DNA of 64,000 nucleotides from Rhizophagus clarus (GCA_015698045.1 BLAL01000156.1:1550001-1614000), one strand, 5' to 3'. Positions 23,807 to 35,404 are shown, counted from the first letter of the stretch. Notes: generated by a model not told the origin, from the sequence alone. Numbers and translations: made by a program.

Positions 23807-24667
23807 ACGATTAGTAAGTCATATGATGTACCAAAACTGATCAGAATAAAATCTGCAAACCGCAGATTATAGTGAATGCTGAAACTATATGTATATCATA
23901 TGATATACTATGCCAAAACATCGAAACAGTTTCACGGATTTTGGCAGTTTTGGCAGTTTTGCATACATCATCTTGCCGAAACCTCCTAGTTTTGGCAAGC
24001 AACCTTACAATCAACAAGGAACTGAAGCTGAAATAATTTTTTTAAGATTGCAATTACAGATTCTGAAGTTCTGGATTGAAATGATCATCAATTGGTCATA
24101 AATCAGCAATATAACTGATTACTAACTGATTGCTGACTGATTGCTGACCGATTGCCTACTAAATCTCATCCAACACCAATCAGTCATCAATCTGATATAG
24201 CCGATTGATAACTGGTAACTAAATTGACACTAATCTGCTATCAATCAGTCACCAATTGGTTATGTGACTGATTGGTAACTGATCGAAATTAGTGCCTGAT
24301 TGATGACCAATAGGTAACAGATCGAAAGAATCGGCAACCAATCAGTTACCAATCAGTCACCAATCAGTCATATGACTGACTGATGGCTGATTTATTATAT
24401 TTCGACCTGTGTTATTTTCTGTTTGGAGGTTTGTTTTGGCTCTGGACCTCTTTGTTTGCTATCGAGAGATCCTTTAAGAAGGGGGTATGCTGGTTGGCTT
24501 TTATTTTTTATTTTGAATGCAGGCAGAAGGGATGCCGATTCTTTAGTTGCTGGGCCTTTTCATCCTGAATTTGGGTATCAAGGGATGCAGGGGAGAAGTA
24601 TGCTAGTTGGCTTTTATTTATCATTTTAAATGCGGGTAGAAGGAGGTGCTGATTCTTCGGTTGCTAG

Positions 24668-26200
24668 TAAAGATGTGTCCGCAATACCCTAATTGCGGAT
24701 TAATTGCAATTTGCAATATTGCGGAACATTGCGGATTTTGAAGAATAATTATTCACAAATCCGCAATCGCAAATAATCCGCAAATCCGCAAATAATCTGC
24801 AAATCTGCAAATAATCTGCAAATAATCCGAATAATCTCAAAAATTATGATTGACTGTAGATCATCTTCACATGATCATTTTTTTTTTGTAAAATATTTTC
24901 ACCGAAGTGAAAAAAAAATTTTCTCACCAGAATACGGGAATATTATTTCCAAAATCCAATTAAAATAATAATAATATATCAGATTATTCAGCCATAATTA
25001 ATACATTATTTTAATAATTATATATATCATTGTATCAAAACTCATTCTATCAAACGTATCACAATATACAATTACGTATCAAAACAATCGTGTTATCAAA
25101 TGTTATTATTTGATCAATTAAATAAATATCAGTTTTTACAGTTTTTAGTACCCCAATTGCTTTCTTCCCTCTTCATTTTAAAAATAAAAAATAAAGTATC
25201 AGCTTTTAAAATATTGAATAAATATATTAGAAATGTCAAAAACACCCTGTTCAGTTCTCAATTCAAAAATTCGCGAGAAAAAAGTTTATTTACCCGATGA
25301 CGATGAAAGCTTAATTTCAACAGCACTTTCTCTTGTTTGGACAAAGACGGATAAAAAAATTGATTCGTGTACTTTTGAGCAAGATAGAGTAAGAATGTCA
25401 TATAAAAAAATGAAGGTCATATATATTTTGATCTGGAGGAATCGTTGTCAAATTTTACATTTATCGATAAGGTATATGATAATTTTGTTCCCTTCCCCTT
25501 TATTTTGTTTTTGTCTATTTTTCGGTTTTGGACAACTTTGTGCACTTTTTTTCGTCTTTGGACAACTTTGTCCACTTTTTTTTTCGACTTTGTCCTTTTT
25601 TTTCGTCTCTGAACAACTTTGTCCATTTTTACTTCACTTTTTTTTTCGTCTGAACAACTTTGTCCACTTTTTTTCGCTTTTTTTTCGCCTGGACAACTTT
25701 GTCCACTTTTTTTTTCACTTTTTTTTTTCGTCTGGACAACTTTGTCCACTTTTTTTTCACTTTTTTTTTCGTCTGGACAACTTTGTCCACTTTTTTTTTC
25801 ACTTTTTTTTTCCGTCTCCGGACAATTTTGTCCATTTTGTAAACTTATGAATCATGTTAATTTAATCTTCGCAATTAAATATAACCGAATTTATTTATAT
25901 ACTAAAAGTGGACAATTTTGTTCACTTATTCGCAAATTTGCGATAATGTAAATTATTTGCAGATTTGTGGATTATTTGCGATACTATACGGATTTGCAGA
26001 TTATTTGCGGGTTTGCGGATTTGCAGGTTATTTGCGGTACTATAAATTATTTGCGGGTTATTTGCGGTACTATAAATTATTTGCGGGTTTGCAGATTATT
26101 TGCAGATTTGCGGATTATTTGCGGGTTTGCGAATTACTAAGCGCAATTGATTTCTAAAACCCGCAATATTGCAGATTTTGCAATTGAGGACCCATCTTTA
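24668..26200. mobile_element. hAT-like MITE, 1.5 kb
   Basis: Inverted ends TAAAGATGTGTCC / complement of TAAAGATGGGTCC. The flanks GTTGCTAG (24660-24667) and GTTGCCAG (26201-26208) are an 8-bp duplication with one change. Inner ends carry many GCAAATAATCCGC motifs. The centre holds a minisatellite at 25510-25840 whose 41-42-bp unit contains GGACAACTTTGTCC, itself an inverted repeat. A short non-repetitive coding-like frame begins at 25233. Confidence 0.85.
25233..25440 (+). CDS. possible small protein fragment inside MITE
   Basis: From the ATG at 25233 about 65 residues look like ordinary protein (IREKKVYLPDDDESLISTAL, KKIDSCTFEQDRVRMSYKKM) before the frame enters the T-rich minisatellite. 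It may be a captured host exon. I recognise no family, and the downstream extension to 25850 is low-complexity. Weak call. Confidence 0.25.
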
Positions 26201-26208
26201 GTTGCCAG

Positions 26209-27152
26209 GCCTTTTTATCCTGAATTACACCTATAAGTTTTGGATGACAGGCCGTCGCTGAAATTTTGGTCACGTGATTCATATATTTTTTCAAATCTAG
26301 AGAGAAAAAAGGGCGGAAGGGATGCCGATTCTTTGGTTGCTGGGCCTTTTCATCCTGAATTTGAATATTAAAGGATGCAGGAGAGGAGATATACTGGTTG
26401 GCTTTTATTTTTCGCCCAAGCCTTACCTATCCTTGGTGCGGTATTTCTTAGTGAGGCTTATTTGGCCTAACTCGTGAGCAGAAAATATGTGAACCACATT
26501 CACGGGTTTTATATCACATGATTTTTATTAAGTAAGTATGTATGTCCCGCAGTAGGCAAGAAAAAATTTGAAAATCTTATATAATTGTTATACTGGCTAT
26601 ATCCTTTGCATGTATGCCTATTTCATGATTGGAGATGCGATATGTATTATTGTGGCTGGCCTATTTGATTGCCAGAAGTGCATCGTCTTATAATCCAACT
26701 ATTGCCTATTAGTTGCCAGTATATTGGCGGGATGTTGTAAGCACTTCTGAGATCTGATCATGGTTTAGACTGGATCGAGACAGTGTCTATGCTACTTTTT
26801 TGAGTATCTCAGGGCAGAAATTTTACTGGGATACTTCCTAAGGCAGAGTTTGTTATAGGAGAAAGCATTCTTTTTTATTTCATCTTGTTCTTGTATTGTC
26901 TGCCCTAGATGCTCTAGGTGTCCTAGTAAAAATGAAGTTCTAGAAAAAAAAATGAATTTTTTCTATAATATCTGGTATATGTATCGGTATACTATATGTA
27001 TGCTATGAGTATACTATATTTTGCTATATCTATAGATAAAAAAAAATAAAAAGTAAAAAAGTCTGATATTTTCTAGGTTACCTAGGGCACCTAGGGCAGA
27101 CCATTCAGAAAACCATTCTAGCATTCCAATAAAGTTAATTTGCTATTTTTTT
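26209..27152. other. gene-poor stretch
   Basis: Apart from the 115-bp repeat copy at 26313-26415, I see no gene. 26805-27200 has three copies of an AGGTCAGAAATTTTACTGG / CCTAGGGCAG motif pair, the last overlapping the 3' end of the gene at 27153-27439. Confidence 0.5.
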
Positions 27153-27439
27153 TAAGTGCTCTAGGTCAGAAATTTTACTGGATCACCTAAGTCACCTAGG
27201 GCAGATTTTTTTAGGGCACTTTGTTTCATTCTATGATAATATTCTTTCAAATGATACTTATCTACATGTAAACTACAAAACCCATGTTTAGAAGCTGTCA
27301 GTCTTCTACATCCATCTTGTTTGCATAAAGCTCACTGGCGCCTTTTCCAATGGATCTTACATCTCTCTTCTCGATTAGAATTTCGTCCACACACGTCCCC
27401 TACATTAGTAAGATGTTGGCAGATAAATTTGCCTCTCAT
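27153..27439 (-). pseudogene. small zinc-binding gene divergent to PolB copy 3
   Basis: Read from the ATG at 27439 on the minus strand: a Cys/His segment (ICQHLTNVGDVCGR), then REERCKIHWKRR, CKQDGCRRLT, FCSLHVDKYH and a Tyr/His-rich end. The CGR...C..HWK...C pattern matches the genes at 18444-18686 and 32120-35490, although the sequence is much diverged. One in-frame TGA follows the HWK segment (about 27332), consistent with a lost Arg. It is too broken to show as a long ORF, so it was found by reading the strand opposite the PolB promoter. Confidence 0.6.
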
Positions 27440-27582
27440 TGGGTATCTCTTGCGAAGTGTCTTAATGATTAAATTTCTATAATTATTTTTTATTTAAACT
27501 TTTTTCCCAGGGCAATATATTCCGAGTTTAGAATATACTATACCTTTCAAAAGTTATCTAAAAAATAACCCAATCCTCACTT

Positions 27583-30352
27583 TTAGAGTTCCTCGACGCC
27601 TCCGCTCTTTTTCACCCAGAGGCTGAAAAAGATAAAAAAGGTCAGGTGATTCGTTATTCCAATGAGGATTACTTGGTGGGTATCCCATCTCGTGATGAAT
27701 TGGCTATGAGAAATGATGAGAGTTCGACTTCAATTCTCAAAGATGAGATAGCAAACCATCGAGATATTCCATTTATGCCAGTCGATATAGAAGAAGCAAA
27801 AGAATATATTAATAAAACCCCCCATTATATTCTCTGCCTTTATGGGTACCTTGTTAATGGCCAGAAAGCAGTTGTCACCATTATTGGCATCAAGGTATTT
27901 TTTGATATTCGTGTTCCTAACAATGCAAGCATCCCTAAATTCTGGTCCAAAATAAAGGGTATTCTTGCTACTGGGAAAGATAGTAGTAGAAAAACTGTGA
28001 ACATGAATCTAATCCAGATGAAATGTATAAAGGCATATCCTATCCGTGGGTACCATGTGGAAAAAAAGCCATATCTCCATATTGTTGCACCTAATAAAGA
28101 TCTAAGGTTCACTGCTTTTGATATTATCTCAAGCTACAATTCAAAGGTCGATCTGAATGTAAAATAGAGACAGCTTCAGACGATACAGGCACATATTATC
28201 GTAAAGTTGCAAGAGAATATAGAATACCACTTTCTGGGTAGGGATTAATAAGCAATTATAGATATAATTTCAGTGCACCTTATTATGCGAAATCCCAACA
28301 TTGCCCACATGCGTTTTATGTTCAGATTGATAACTTTCGTCCTATAGAAGATTTTGAACCGCTTTACGAAATCTATCCATCTTCTCTCTTTACCCATGAT
28401 CAAGCATTGGTTCTAACATAGGACATAGAAACATACGATTCACGCAGATCAGGAAACTTCCCAGAAGCGAAGAATGACATGTCCCAAGTTTTTACAATCT
28501 GCATGACCTTATACTGGAAAGACGACCCAATTTCTCTAAAGAGGATATATTTAGTTGATGTAAAAACAAAACCAAACCCACGCTGGATCACAATCATATG
28601 TGGAAATCAGACGAATCTCTTAAAGGCATTCGCTCTATATTGGAAATCTTTTCCTCAGATATCCACCTCAGTTTTAACGATTCAGGATATAATTGGCCTT
28701 TCATTATAGAAAAGGCCACCAAATTAGATGTTCTTAAGTGGATAGTTCAGCGAATGTCGGCAAACCCACATAAGAAAGCTGATGCTGAATCCATCCTCAC
28801 TTGGAATTATTTTGGTGGAAAAGGGGAACCACTAACTAATGGTTTCTTTCGAAGCGATCCATACGTAAAGAAAGAGGACAGAGGACCCAAAAAAGCGTTA
28901 GGACGAGAATCCATTAATATTAAAATCAATCCCTCTTTAACCTTCGAATCTTCCTTTCTTAAACTTCTGGGATGTGTGCCGATCGATGTTTGTATGAGCT
29001 TCTTACAACTCCACCCTCGCTCTGAGAAATGGTCACTCAGATATTTCTTAGAAAAATATGGTCTTGATGGGAAAGCCGACATGCCTATGAGCAAATTATG
29101 GAAGTATTATTCAGAAGCAAAAGACAGGGTTTCTGACTCTTCCAAAAAACATATGCATGAAATCGCAAATTATTGTGTTATAGATGCTTTACGTTGTCAG
29201 AAGTTCATGGTCAAATCTAATGTTATAAATGATTACAGAGAGGTGGCCTTAATCGCTCATATATCATTATTCGACTCACATTATTATGCTATAGGAACGA
29301 AAGTATCTAATCTCTTAGGTGCTGAAGCTTAGGCGCAGGATATTCTATACACCACAAAAATTTCCAATCAGAAAGCATCTGGAAAGTTTTCAGGAGCGTA
29401 TGTGTTCCTGCCGAAGAAAGGTCTTGAAAATAAACGTCCTATCACAGGTTTAGACTTTGTTTCCTTATACCCTAGCATAATCATGACCTACAACCTCTCA
29501 TCCGAGAAGATGGTCTCAACACTTTCAGAAGCAAATAAACTAAAGAGAGAGAATAAAGTGCTTTACAGTATCAAGTCCAAGTATGGCAGTAAACCTGTGC
29601 AAGCCTGGATCATACGGCATAGGAATAAATCTGATCAGAAGGGTTTATTTCCAAAAATATTGAAAAATCTGCTCAATATACAGAATGAACTAAAGGCCTG
29701 GCTAAAACCTTTTAGAAAGAAAAAGGAATATATGGGATTAGTTAAAAGTAGAATAGATGCCGGCGGATCTATCTCAATAGCAAATGCAATCGAAGATGTT
29801 TGTTCGCAAAGCGAACCTAAGAAGTGTGCTGAAATAGCTGGCATCCTGAATCCTTTTATTGGTTCGTCATATGATAATTTTAGGAAAGAATATGATTCCA
29901 CCTGCTTCGATTATAATTCTCTAAGTTCGAAGCAGAAAGCCATTAAATTGTATATGAATTTGTTCTATGGTGTACCTGGCCAAAATGACTCCCCATTTTA
30001 CATACTCGAACTTGCTGGAGGTGTTACTTCAGCTGGGCAAGAAATTATCAAACGTGTCACAGAGTACGTTAGAAAGAAAGGCTTTAGAATAAAATACGGT
30101 GATACCGATTCCTTATATCTCACTGGTCCAGATTTCTGTTATGAGAAATACGATCTGGCTTATAATGATGGGAAGGGAGAAATCTCTAAACTAGAGTATT
30201 GGACCGAGATAGTCAAGACAGGACCCAGAAATATATATATAGGGGTCAGGTGACTAAAAAAACATTTACTATGAGCTGTACACAAGGGTTTTTTATATGA
30301 GTGGTACGCAAAATTGACACCTGATATTGAAAATCCTGCAAAAATACGCAAT
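27583..30352 (+). pseudogene. family B DNA polymerase, giant-virus/eukaryote type (copy 3)
   Basis: A different PolB family from copies 1 and 2. Seen: Exo I DIETYD just after a TAG (28419), Exo II in [10 protein letters not shown] (about 28675), Exo III around [10 protein letters not shown] (29170), palm motif [10 protein letters not shown] (29455), motif B region [12 protein letters not shown] (29945) and motif [10 protein letters not shown] (30098). SLYPS and YGDTDS are typical of nucleic-acid-primed PolB of eukaryotes and large DNA viruses. An endogenous giant-virus origin is possible but not shown. Breaks: frameshifts near 28160 and 28590, TAG at 28239, 28419 and 29330, and more shifts after 30250, with a recognisable tail (LYEWYAKLTPDIENP) ending at about 30352. 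The thumb is mostly missing. All three TAG sites sit where Trp would fit. Confidence 0.85.
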
Positions 30353-31555
30353 TAAAATTTCAAACCTTAAGGTCACATTTATTATATAACGAATTATTAT
30401 TTACTAATGAAAAATTATATTGATAAACCAGTTCAATCAGATACTCTTCAGTTGTCCAGATTATAGTTTTTAATCCAGACCGAAATATTCAGTTCGAGTT
30501 TCAGATTACAATATAAGGCAGTCTGATTAAATAGACCAGATCAGGTCTGAACAGGTTTTAATAAATTCAGCGATTTTTTTTTAATTATTTCATTGTTTAT
30601 TTATTTTTAATAAAAAAAAAATCATTTTACATTTTTATTAAAAAAATCTTTTTTAAATTAATCAATAAAAAAAGTTTTAATAATAAAAAATAAGTTCACA
30701 AAAGAAATTGTACATGAGATTTAAATTATAAACCATTTAATACAATATTTTATTATTCATAACATGCGTTTATACCCTCCCACCCTCTATCCAACTACCT
30801 CTCAACCCGGCTATCCTCATCAAAACTGGCACCTATAAAAAAAACAAATAAGAACATTAGTAAATGTTCTTTGCAACAAAAGTAAAATAACTTTCCCTTC
30901 CAGTAACTCTTACACCACTTTTACCCGGTCTAATTCTAAGTTCAAGCCAGTATCTACAAAAAAAGAAAAAAAAGAATATTAGTAACATTCTTATATCAAT
31001 ATTAATTACTAAATAAAAACCCATACAGCTGCAAGTTTAATTATTTATTATATACTAGTGTTATTTAGCTAACACCTCCAGCACCTCTAAATAACAATAC
31101 ATTTGAGTTTTATCCTCCTTTATCCTTCCCATTTGAAATTACCTTTAAGATGGTGCTAGAAAGGCTTGCTCCTATAAAAAAAGAAAAGAGAAGAACGTTA
31201 GTAACATTCTTATATTAAATATAATAACCTTTTTATATTACCCTTCAGAATATCCAGCAAGAAAGTCCAAGGTGGTCGAAATCTAATACATAAAAATAAA
31301 ACTAATTTACTACGTATTATAGTATGTCCAGAAGCGTTAGTAGTGCCCAAATGGGACTCCTAGGACTAACGTATTCAGAAAGGTTCCCAGTTATATTTCT
31401 GAGCTCTTCTAGCTATACGAATACACTATAGAATTTAAATCTCTAATCCAAATTTAGGCTCTTCACCGCTATCCAAATATTTGGTATCCAATTTGGTATT
31501 AAATTACCCCGCCAGATACCAAGAATAAAACAATCTTTTATAGCCTTTCTAACCC
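30353..31555. other. gene-poor stretch with exon-like repeats
   Basis: No gene. 30780-31260 has about three diverged minus-strand units of the exon-like repeat (TTTTTTTGTAG acceptor-like motifs, ATTAGTAACATTC hairpin-like spacers). The rest is AT-rich single-copy-looking DNA. Confidence 0.55.
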
Positions 31556-31613
31556 GATTTTAATCCCAAATAATATAACGAAAAAAGTATGCCATATTGC
31601 TTGCCTCTCAGGA

Positions 31614-31660
31614 GAACCGCGAACACCAAGGACCGAAGTGTCTGAGCATATTTGCGGTTC
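31614..31660. other. hairpin in right arm, counterpart of 19046-19092
   Basis: GAACCGCGAA pairs with TTTGCGGTTC (one G-T pair) across a 27-base loop. Stem pairs 5 to 7 differ from the left arm on both strands, i.e. compensatory change. CAGGTCGAA follows on the complement (31658-31666). Confidence 0.72.
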
Positions 31661-31775
31661 GACCTGTCAAGCCTATTTAGCATACCATTTTTTTTATGTT
31701 ATTCTAGAATTAATTCTAAAGCTGATTCATTAATAAAATCAAAGAGTCACAAAGTCTAACCTCTGGGTACCCAAA

Positions 31776-31818
31776 AATTTTTCGTATAACTTAGCTTCAC
31801 TAAGTCATACGAAAAATT
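31776..31818. other. 19-bp hairpin in right arm
   Basis: AATTTTTCGTATAACTTAG and CTAAGTCATACGAAAAATT, 5-base loop, one mismatch. It is at the place of the 15-bp hairpin in the left arm but has a different stem sequence apart from the inner CTTAG/CTAAG. Confidence 0.72.
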
Positions 31819-32268
31819 GGATAACAGAAAAGAGTTCTAAATATTATTCTACTATATTCTAGCTTACAAGTAATTTTACGATATGCAGGAAACTATTCTA
31901 GACCCGTTTTATTAAGAAAATCATAAGGTCAAATAAGTCATACGAAAAAATAGATAACAGGAAAGAGTTCTAAATATCATTCTAATATATTTTAGCATAC
32001 AAGTAATTTCATGATATGAAGCAAACCATTCTAGACTCATTTTATTAAGAAAATCATAAGGTCAAATAAATCATACAAAAAAATATACCTCTAAGTCTCA
32101 TATAACGTGCTTCTAGCCCTCTAAGTCATATGAAAAATTGCTAGCTATTCTAAGTACACCGAGCCTTATCCTAAAGCCTGTTAACATATTGGATCACATA
32201 GTATCCTTTAACATGTAATGGACACCGCCCAGAAGTCAAACCAGTTGGCTTGCCATATTCACTACATG

Positions 32269-35200
32269 TAGTGTTCTGCAAACGATTTGGTCAAATCAAA
32301 TCAATTCAGATTTGATTTGAAGTTTGATTTGATTTGATTTGATAATTTTGATTTGCAAATCAAATCCAAACTTCAAAACAAGATTTGAGTTCAAATCCAA
32401 ATTAAAAAAAAAAGATTTGATTCGATTTCAAATCAAATTCAAATTAGCTTAAACTAATTCAATCAAATCTGAATCAAATCTGACAAATCCAAATCAAATC
32501 CAAATCAAATCGAATTAAATATACATGACCTGGTTAAACGTAATTACAGGACCCCAAACAATACTAAGATAACTCACAAATGTATAAAGGCAGGGTCATG
32601 TGACTTGCCGATCTAATTAGATAATCCGAATATTTGATCTTTTTTTTAATCATTTATCAGTTTATTTTTGTAGTGTTGCTGGGCGAAAGGCACGACCGGA
32701 CTTTTGGAATTAAGGTAAGGGAGGGTGGGAAGTGTTTTTCGGTATTTTTTTTAACTAATTAATTAATTATTTTTTATTTTTATTTTTTGTAGTGTTGCCA
32801 GATGAAAGGCACGACCAGACTTTTGGAATTAAGGTAAGGGAGGGGTTGGGGGAGGTGTTTCGTTGTTTTTTTTTAATTAATTTAAGTATTAACTTTTTTT
32901 TACTTTTTGTAGTGTTGCCGGACGAAAAGCATGACCGGACTTTTGGAATTAAGGTAAGGGAGGGTAAGGAAGTGTTTTTCGGTGTTTTTTTTAACTATTT
33001 AATTAATTATTTTTTTTATTTTTTTGTAGTGTTGCCGGACAAAATGCATGACCGGACTTTTGGAATTAAGGTAAGGGAGGGGTTGGGGGAGGTGTTTTAT
33101 TGTTTTTTTTTAATTAATTAAGTATTAACTTTTTTTTTACTTTTTGTAGTGTTGCCGGACGAAAAGCATGACCGGACTTTTTGAATTAAGGTAAGGGAGG
33201 GTGAGAAGTGTTTTTCGGTATTTTTTTTAACTAATTAATTAATTATTTTTTATTTTTATTTTTTGTAGTGTTGCCAGACGAAAGGCACGACCGGACTTTT
33301 GGAATTAAGGTAAGGGAGGGGTTGGGGGAGGTGTTTCATTGTTTTTTTTAATTAATTTAAATATTAACTTTTTTTTTACTTTTTGTAGTGTTGCCGGACG
33401 AAAAGCACAACTGGACTTTTGGAATTAAGGTAAGGGAGGGTGGGGAAGTGTTTTTCGGTGTTTTTTTAACTATTTAATTAATTATTTTTTTTTTATTTTT
33501 TTGTAATGTTGCCAGACGAAATGCACAACCGGACTTTTGGAATTAAGGTAAAGGAGTGGTTGGGGGAGGTGTTTCGTTGTTTTTTTTTTAATTAATTAAG
33601 TATTAACTTTTTTTTTTACTTTTTGTAGTGTTGCCAGACGAAAAGCACGACTGGACTTTTGGAATTAAGGTAAAGGAGGGTTGGGGGAGGTGTTTCATTG
33701 TTTTTTTTTAATTAATTAAGTATTAACCTTTTTTTTTATTTTTTTGTAGTATTGCCAGATGAAAAGCATGACCGGACTTTTGGAATTAAGGTAAGGAAGG
33801 GTGGGGAAGTGTTTTTCGGTATTTTTTTTAACTAATTAATTGTTTTTTTTTTATTTTTTTGTAGTGTTGCCAGACAAAAAGCATAACCGGACTTTTGGAA
33901 TTAAGGTAAGAGAGGGTGGAGAAGTGTTTTTCAGTGTTTTTTTTAACTATTTAATTAATTATTTTTTTTTTATTTTTTTGTAGTGTTGCCAGACGAAAAG
34001 CATGACCGGACTTTTGGAATTAAGGTAAGGAAGGGGTTGGGGGAGGTGTTTCGTTATTTTTTTTTTAATTAATTAAGTATTAACTTTTTTTTTACTTTTT
34101 GTAGTGTTGCCAGACGAAAAGCACGACCAGACTTTTGAAATTAAGGTAAGGGAGGGTTGGGGGAGGTGTTTCATTGTTTTTTTTAATTAATTAAGTATTA
34201 ACCTTTTTTTTATTTTTTTGTAGTGTTGCCAGATGAAAAGCATGACCGACTTTTAGAATTAAGGTAAGGGAGGGCGGGGAAAGTGTTTTTCGGTATTTTT
34301 TTTAACTAATTAATTGTTTTTTTTTTTATTTTTTTGTAGTATTGCCAGACGAAAAGCACGACCAGACTTTTGGAATTAAGGTAAGAGAGGGTTGAGGGAG
34401 GTGTTTCATTGTTTTTTTTTAATTAATTAAGTATTGATTTTTTTTTATTTTTTGTAGTGTTGTTGGACAAAAAGCACGACCGGACTTTTGGAATTAAGGT
34501 AAGGGAGGGTGGGGGAAGTGTTTTTCAGTATTTTTTTTAACAAATTAATTATTTTTTTTATTTTTTGTAGTGTTGCCAGGCAAAAAACATGACCGGACTT
34601 TTGGAATTAGGGTATTAAAACCCGAAAAAGAATAATAAAAATAAATAAATTTGGTATAAAATACCGAAAAACAGTGAAAAAATAAATAAAATAAAATAAA
34701 TTTTGGTAAATACCGAGTAATTTAATTTACCGAAATTAGTATTTTTTAAAAATAAATTCACGTATATCTATTATAAACTCTACACAAACATAATATCCCA
34801 AATTGACTGATCTACGCAAACTCAATTTGTAGGTTTAAAAAGTAATTTCATATAAACTCTACGCAAACCCGTATGTGAGTTTATTAGTATTATTCGGGGT
34901 CCTGTAATTACCGTATATATTATTGGTAGTTACTGCAACCACATGATGTCCAACCCACACTAAAGAAATACGTTTCGCAACATTTTTTTATTAATAATGC
35001 GTTGCAAAATGCATTTTTTATTTAAATAATTAAAAAAAAACATTTTGCAATATTTTTTTTATTAGTATTGTGTTGCGAAACGCATTTTTTTATTAAATTA
35101 ATTTAAAAAAAATGTTTCGCAACATTTTTATTAATATTGCGTTGCAAAACGCATTTTTTTATTTAAAATTCAACAAATCAAACCAAATCACAAATCTATT

Positions 35201-35404
35201 TGAATGAATTTGATTTGATTTGAATTTGAGTTTGATTTGAATCGAATCAAATTTAAATCAAATCAAATCAAATTCGAATCAAATTTCAAATTAGATTTGA
35301 ATGGTTTGATTCAAATCCAAATTCAAACTTTTCAGATTTGATTTGATCAAATCAAATTTCAAATCTAACCTGATTTGGTCTAATTTGATTTGTGCAGAAC
35401 ACTA
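32269..35404. mobile_element. hAT-like MITE carrying the exon-like array
   Basis: Inverted ends TAGTGTTCTGCA (32269; complement ending 35404) with a perfect 8-bp duplication ACTACATG (32261-32268 and 35405-35412). Both subterminal regions are rich in ATTTGATTTG / CAAATCAAAT motifs. Inside are the 17-unit exon-like array and, at 34970-35165, CGTTTCGCAAC-type inverted motifs also seen in the MITEs at 13361 and 23227. Confidence 0.92.
32669..34615 (+). repeat. 17-unit exon-like tandem array, about 118-bp period
   Basis: Each unit is: T-rich tract, TTTTTGTAG, a 41-base block starting TGTTGCCGGACGAAA and ending GGAATTAAG, then GTAAGGGAGGG. In other words, a splice-acceptor motif, a mini-exon and a donor motif. 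Block starts are near 32674, 32793, 32912 and so on to about 34572. The blocks are far better conserved than the spacers. Two spacer types (GTGGGGAAGTGTTTTTCGG and GTTGGGGGAGGTGTTTC) often alternate. The last unit loses the donor (ATTAGGGTATT). No long frame is preserved and 41 is not a multiple of three. Confidence 0.85.

Larger units (their letters stand above)
20311..24411. mobile_element. non-autonomous CACTA-like element
   Basis: Inverted ends CACAGGTCGAAA (20311-20322 and complement at 24400-24411) with a 3-bp duplication TTA (20308-20310, 24412-24414). The first 11 bases match the ends of the autonomous-type element at 71-9881, so the same transposase may act on both (inference). No transposase is inside. 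The left 600 bp is an array of TTGATGGTCA / TTTATGGTCAA repeats and the right 350 bp an array of ACCAATCAGT-like repeats. Between them are a 19-bp and a 24-bp minisatellite, the exon-like array 21770-23150 and the MITE 23227-23806. Confidence 0.88.
24484..26415. repeat. 115-bp tandem repeat, interrupted by MITE
   Basis: Units begin GGTATGCTGGTTGGC and continue with ATGCCGATTCTTTGG and TTGCTGGGCCTTTTCATCC. Copies lie at 24484-24595, at 24596-24667 continuing at 26201 after the MITE, and at 26313-26415. A partial copy at 20262-20300 is cut by the CACTA-like element. Confidence 0.75.
31556..32080. repeat. right arm of inverted repeat, with a tandem duplication
   Basis: 31556-31910 is the inverted match of 18825-19148. 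It begins at about CCCGATTTTAATCCCAAATA and holds hairpins at 31614-31660 and 31776-31818. Its outer part is duplicated in tandem: a unit of about 130 bp with GAGTTCTAAATAT, TTCTAG and GTCATACGAAAAA motifs occurs near 31820-31955 and 31955-32085. Confidence 0.72.

Noticed and set aside
25440..25951. Frames rich in FF and KK near the GGACAACTTTGTCC minisatellite
   Set aside because: Low-complexity translations of T/A tracts on both strands.
18978..31727. Single 12.7-kb element with terminal inverted repeats carrying PolB copy 3
   Set aside because: The arms extend to the zinc-binding genes and PolB copies 1 and 2 on the outer sides with matching spacing, so they belong to those elements rather than to the core. 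Kept only as an alternative.
32792..33121. 109-codon frame through the tandem array
   Set aside because: Runs across the donor, spacer and acceptor of three units; a product of the repeat period, not conserved in other units.
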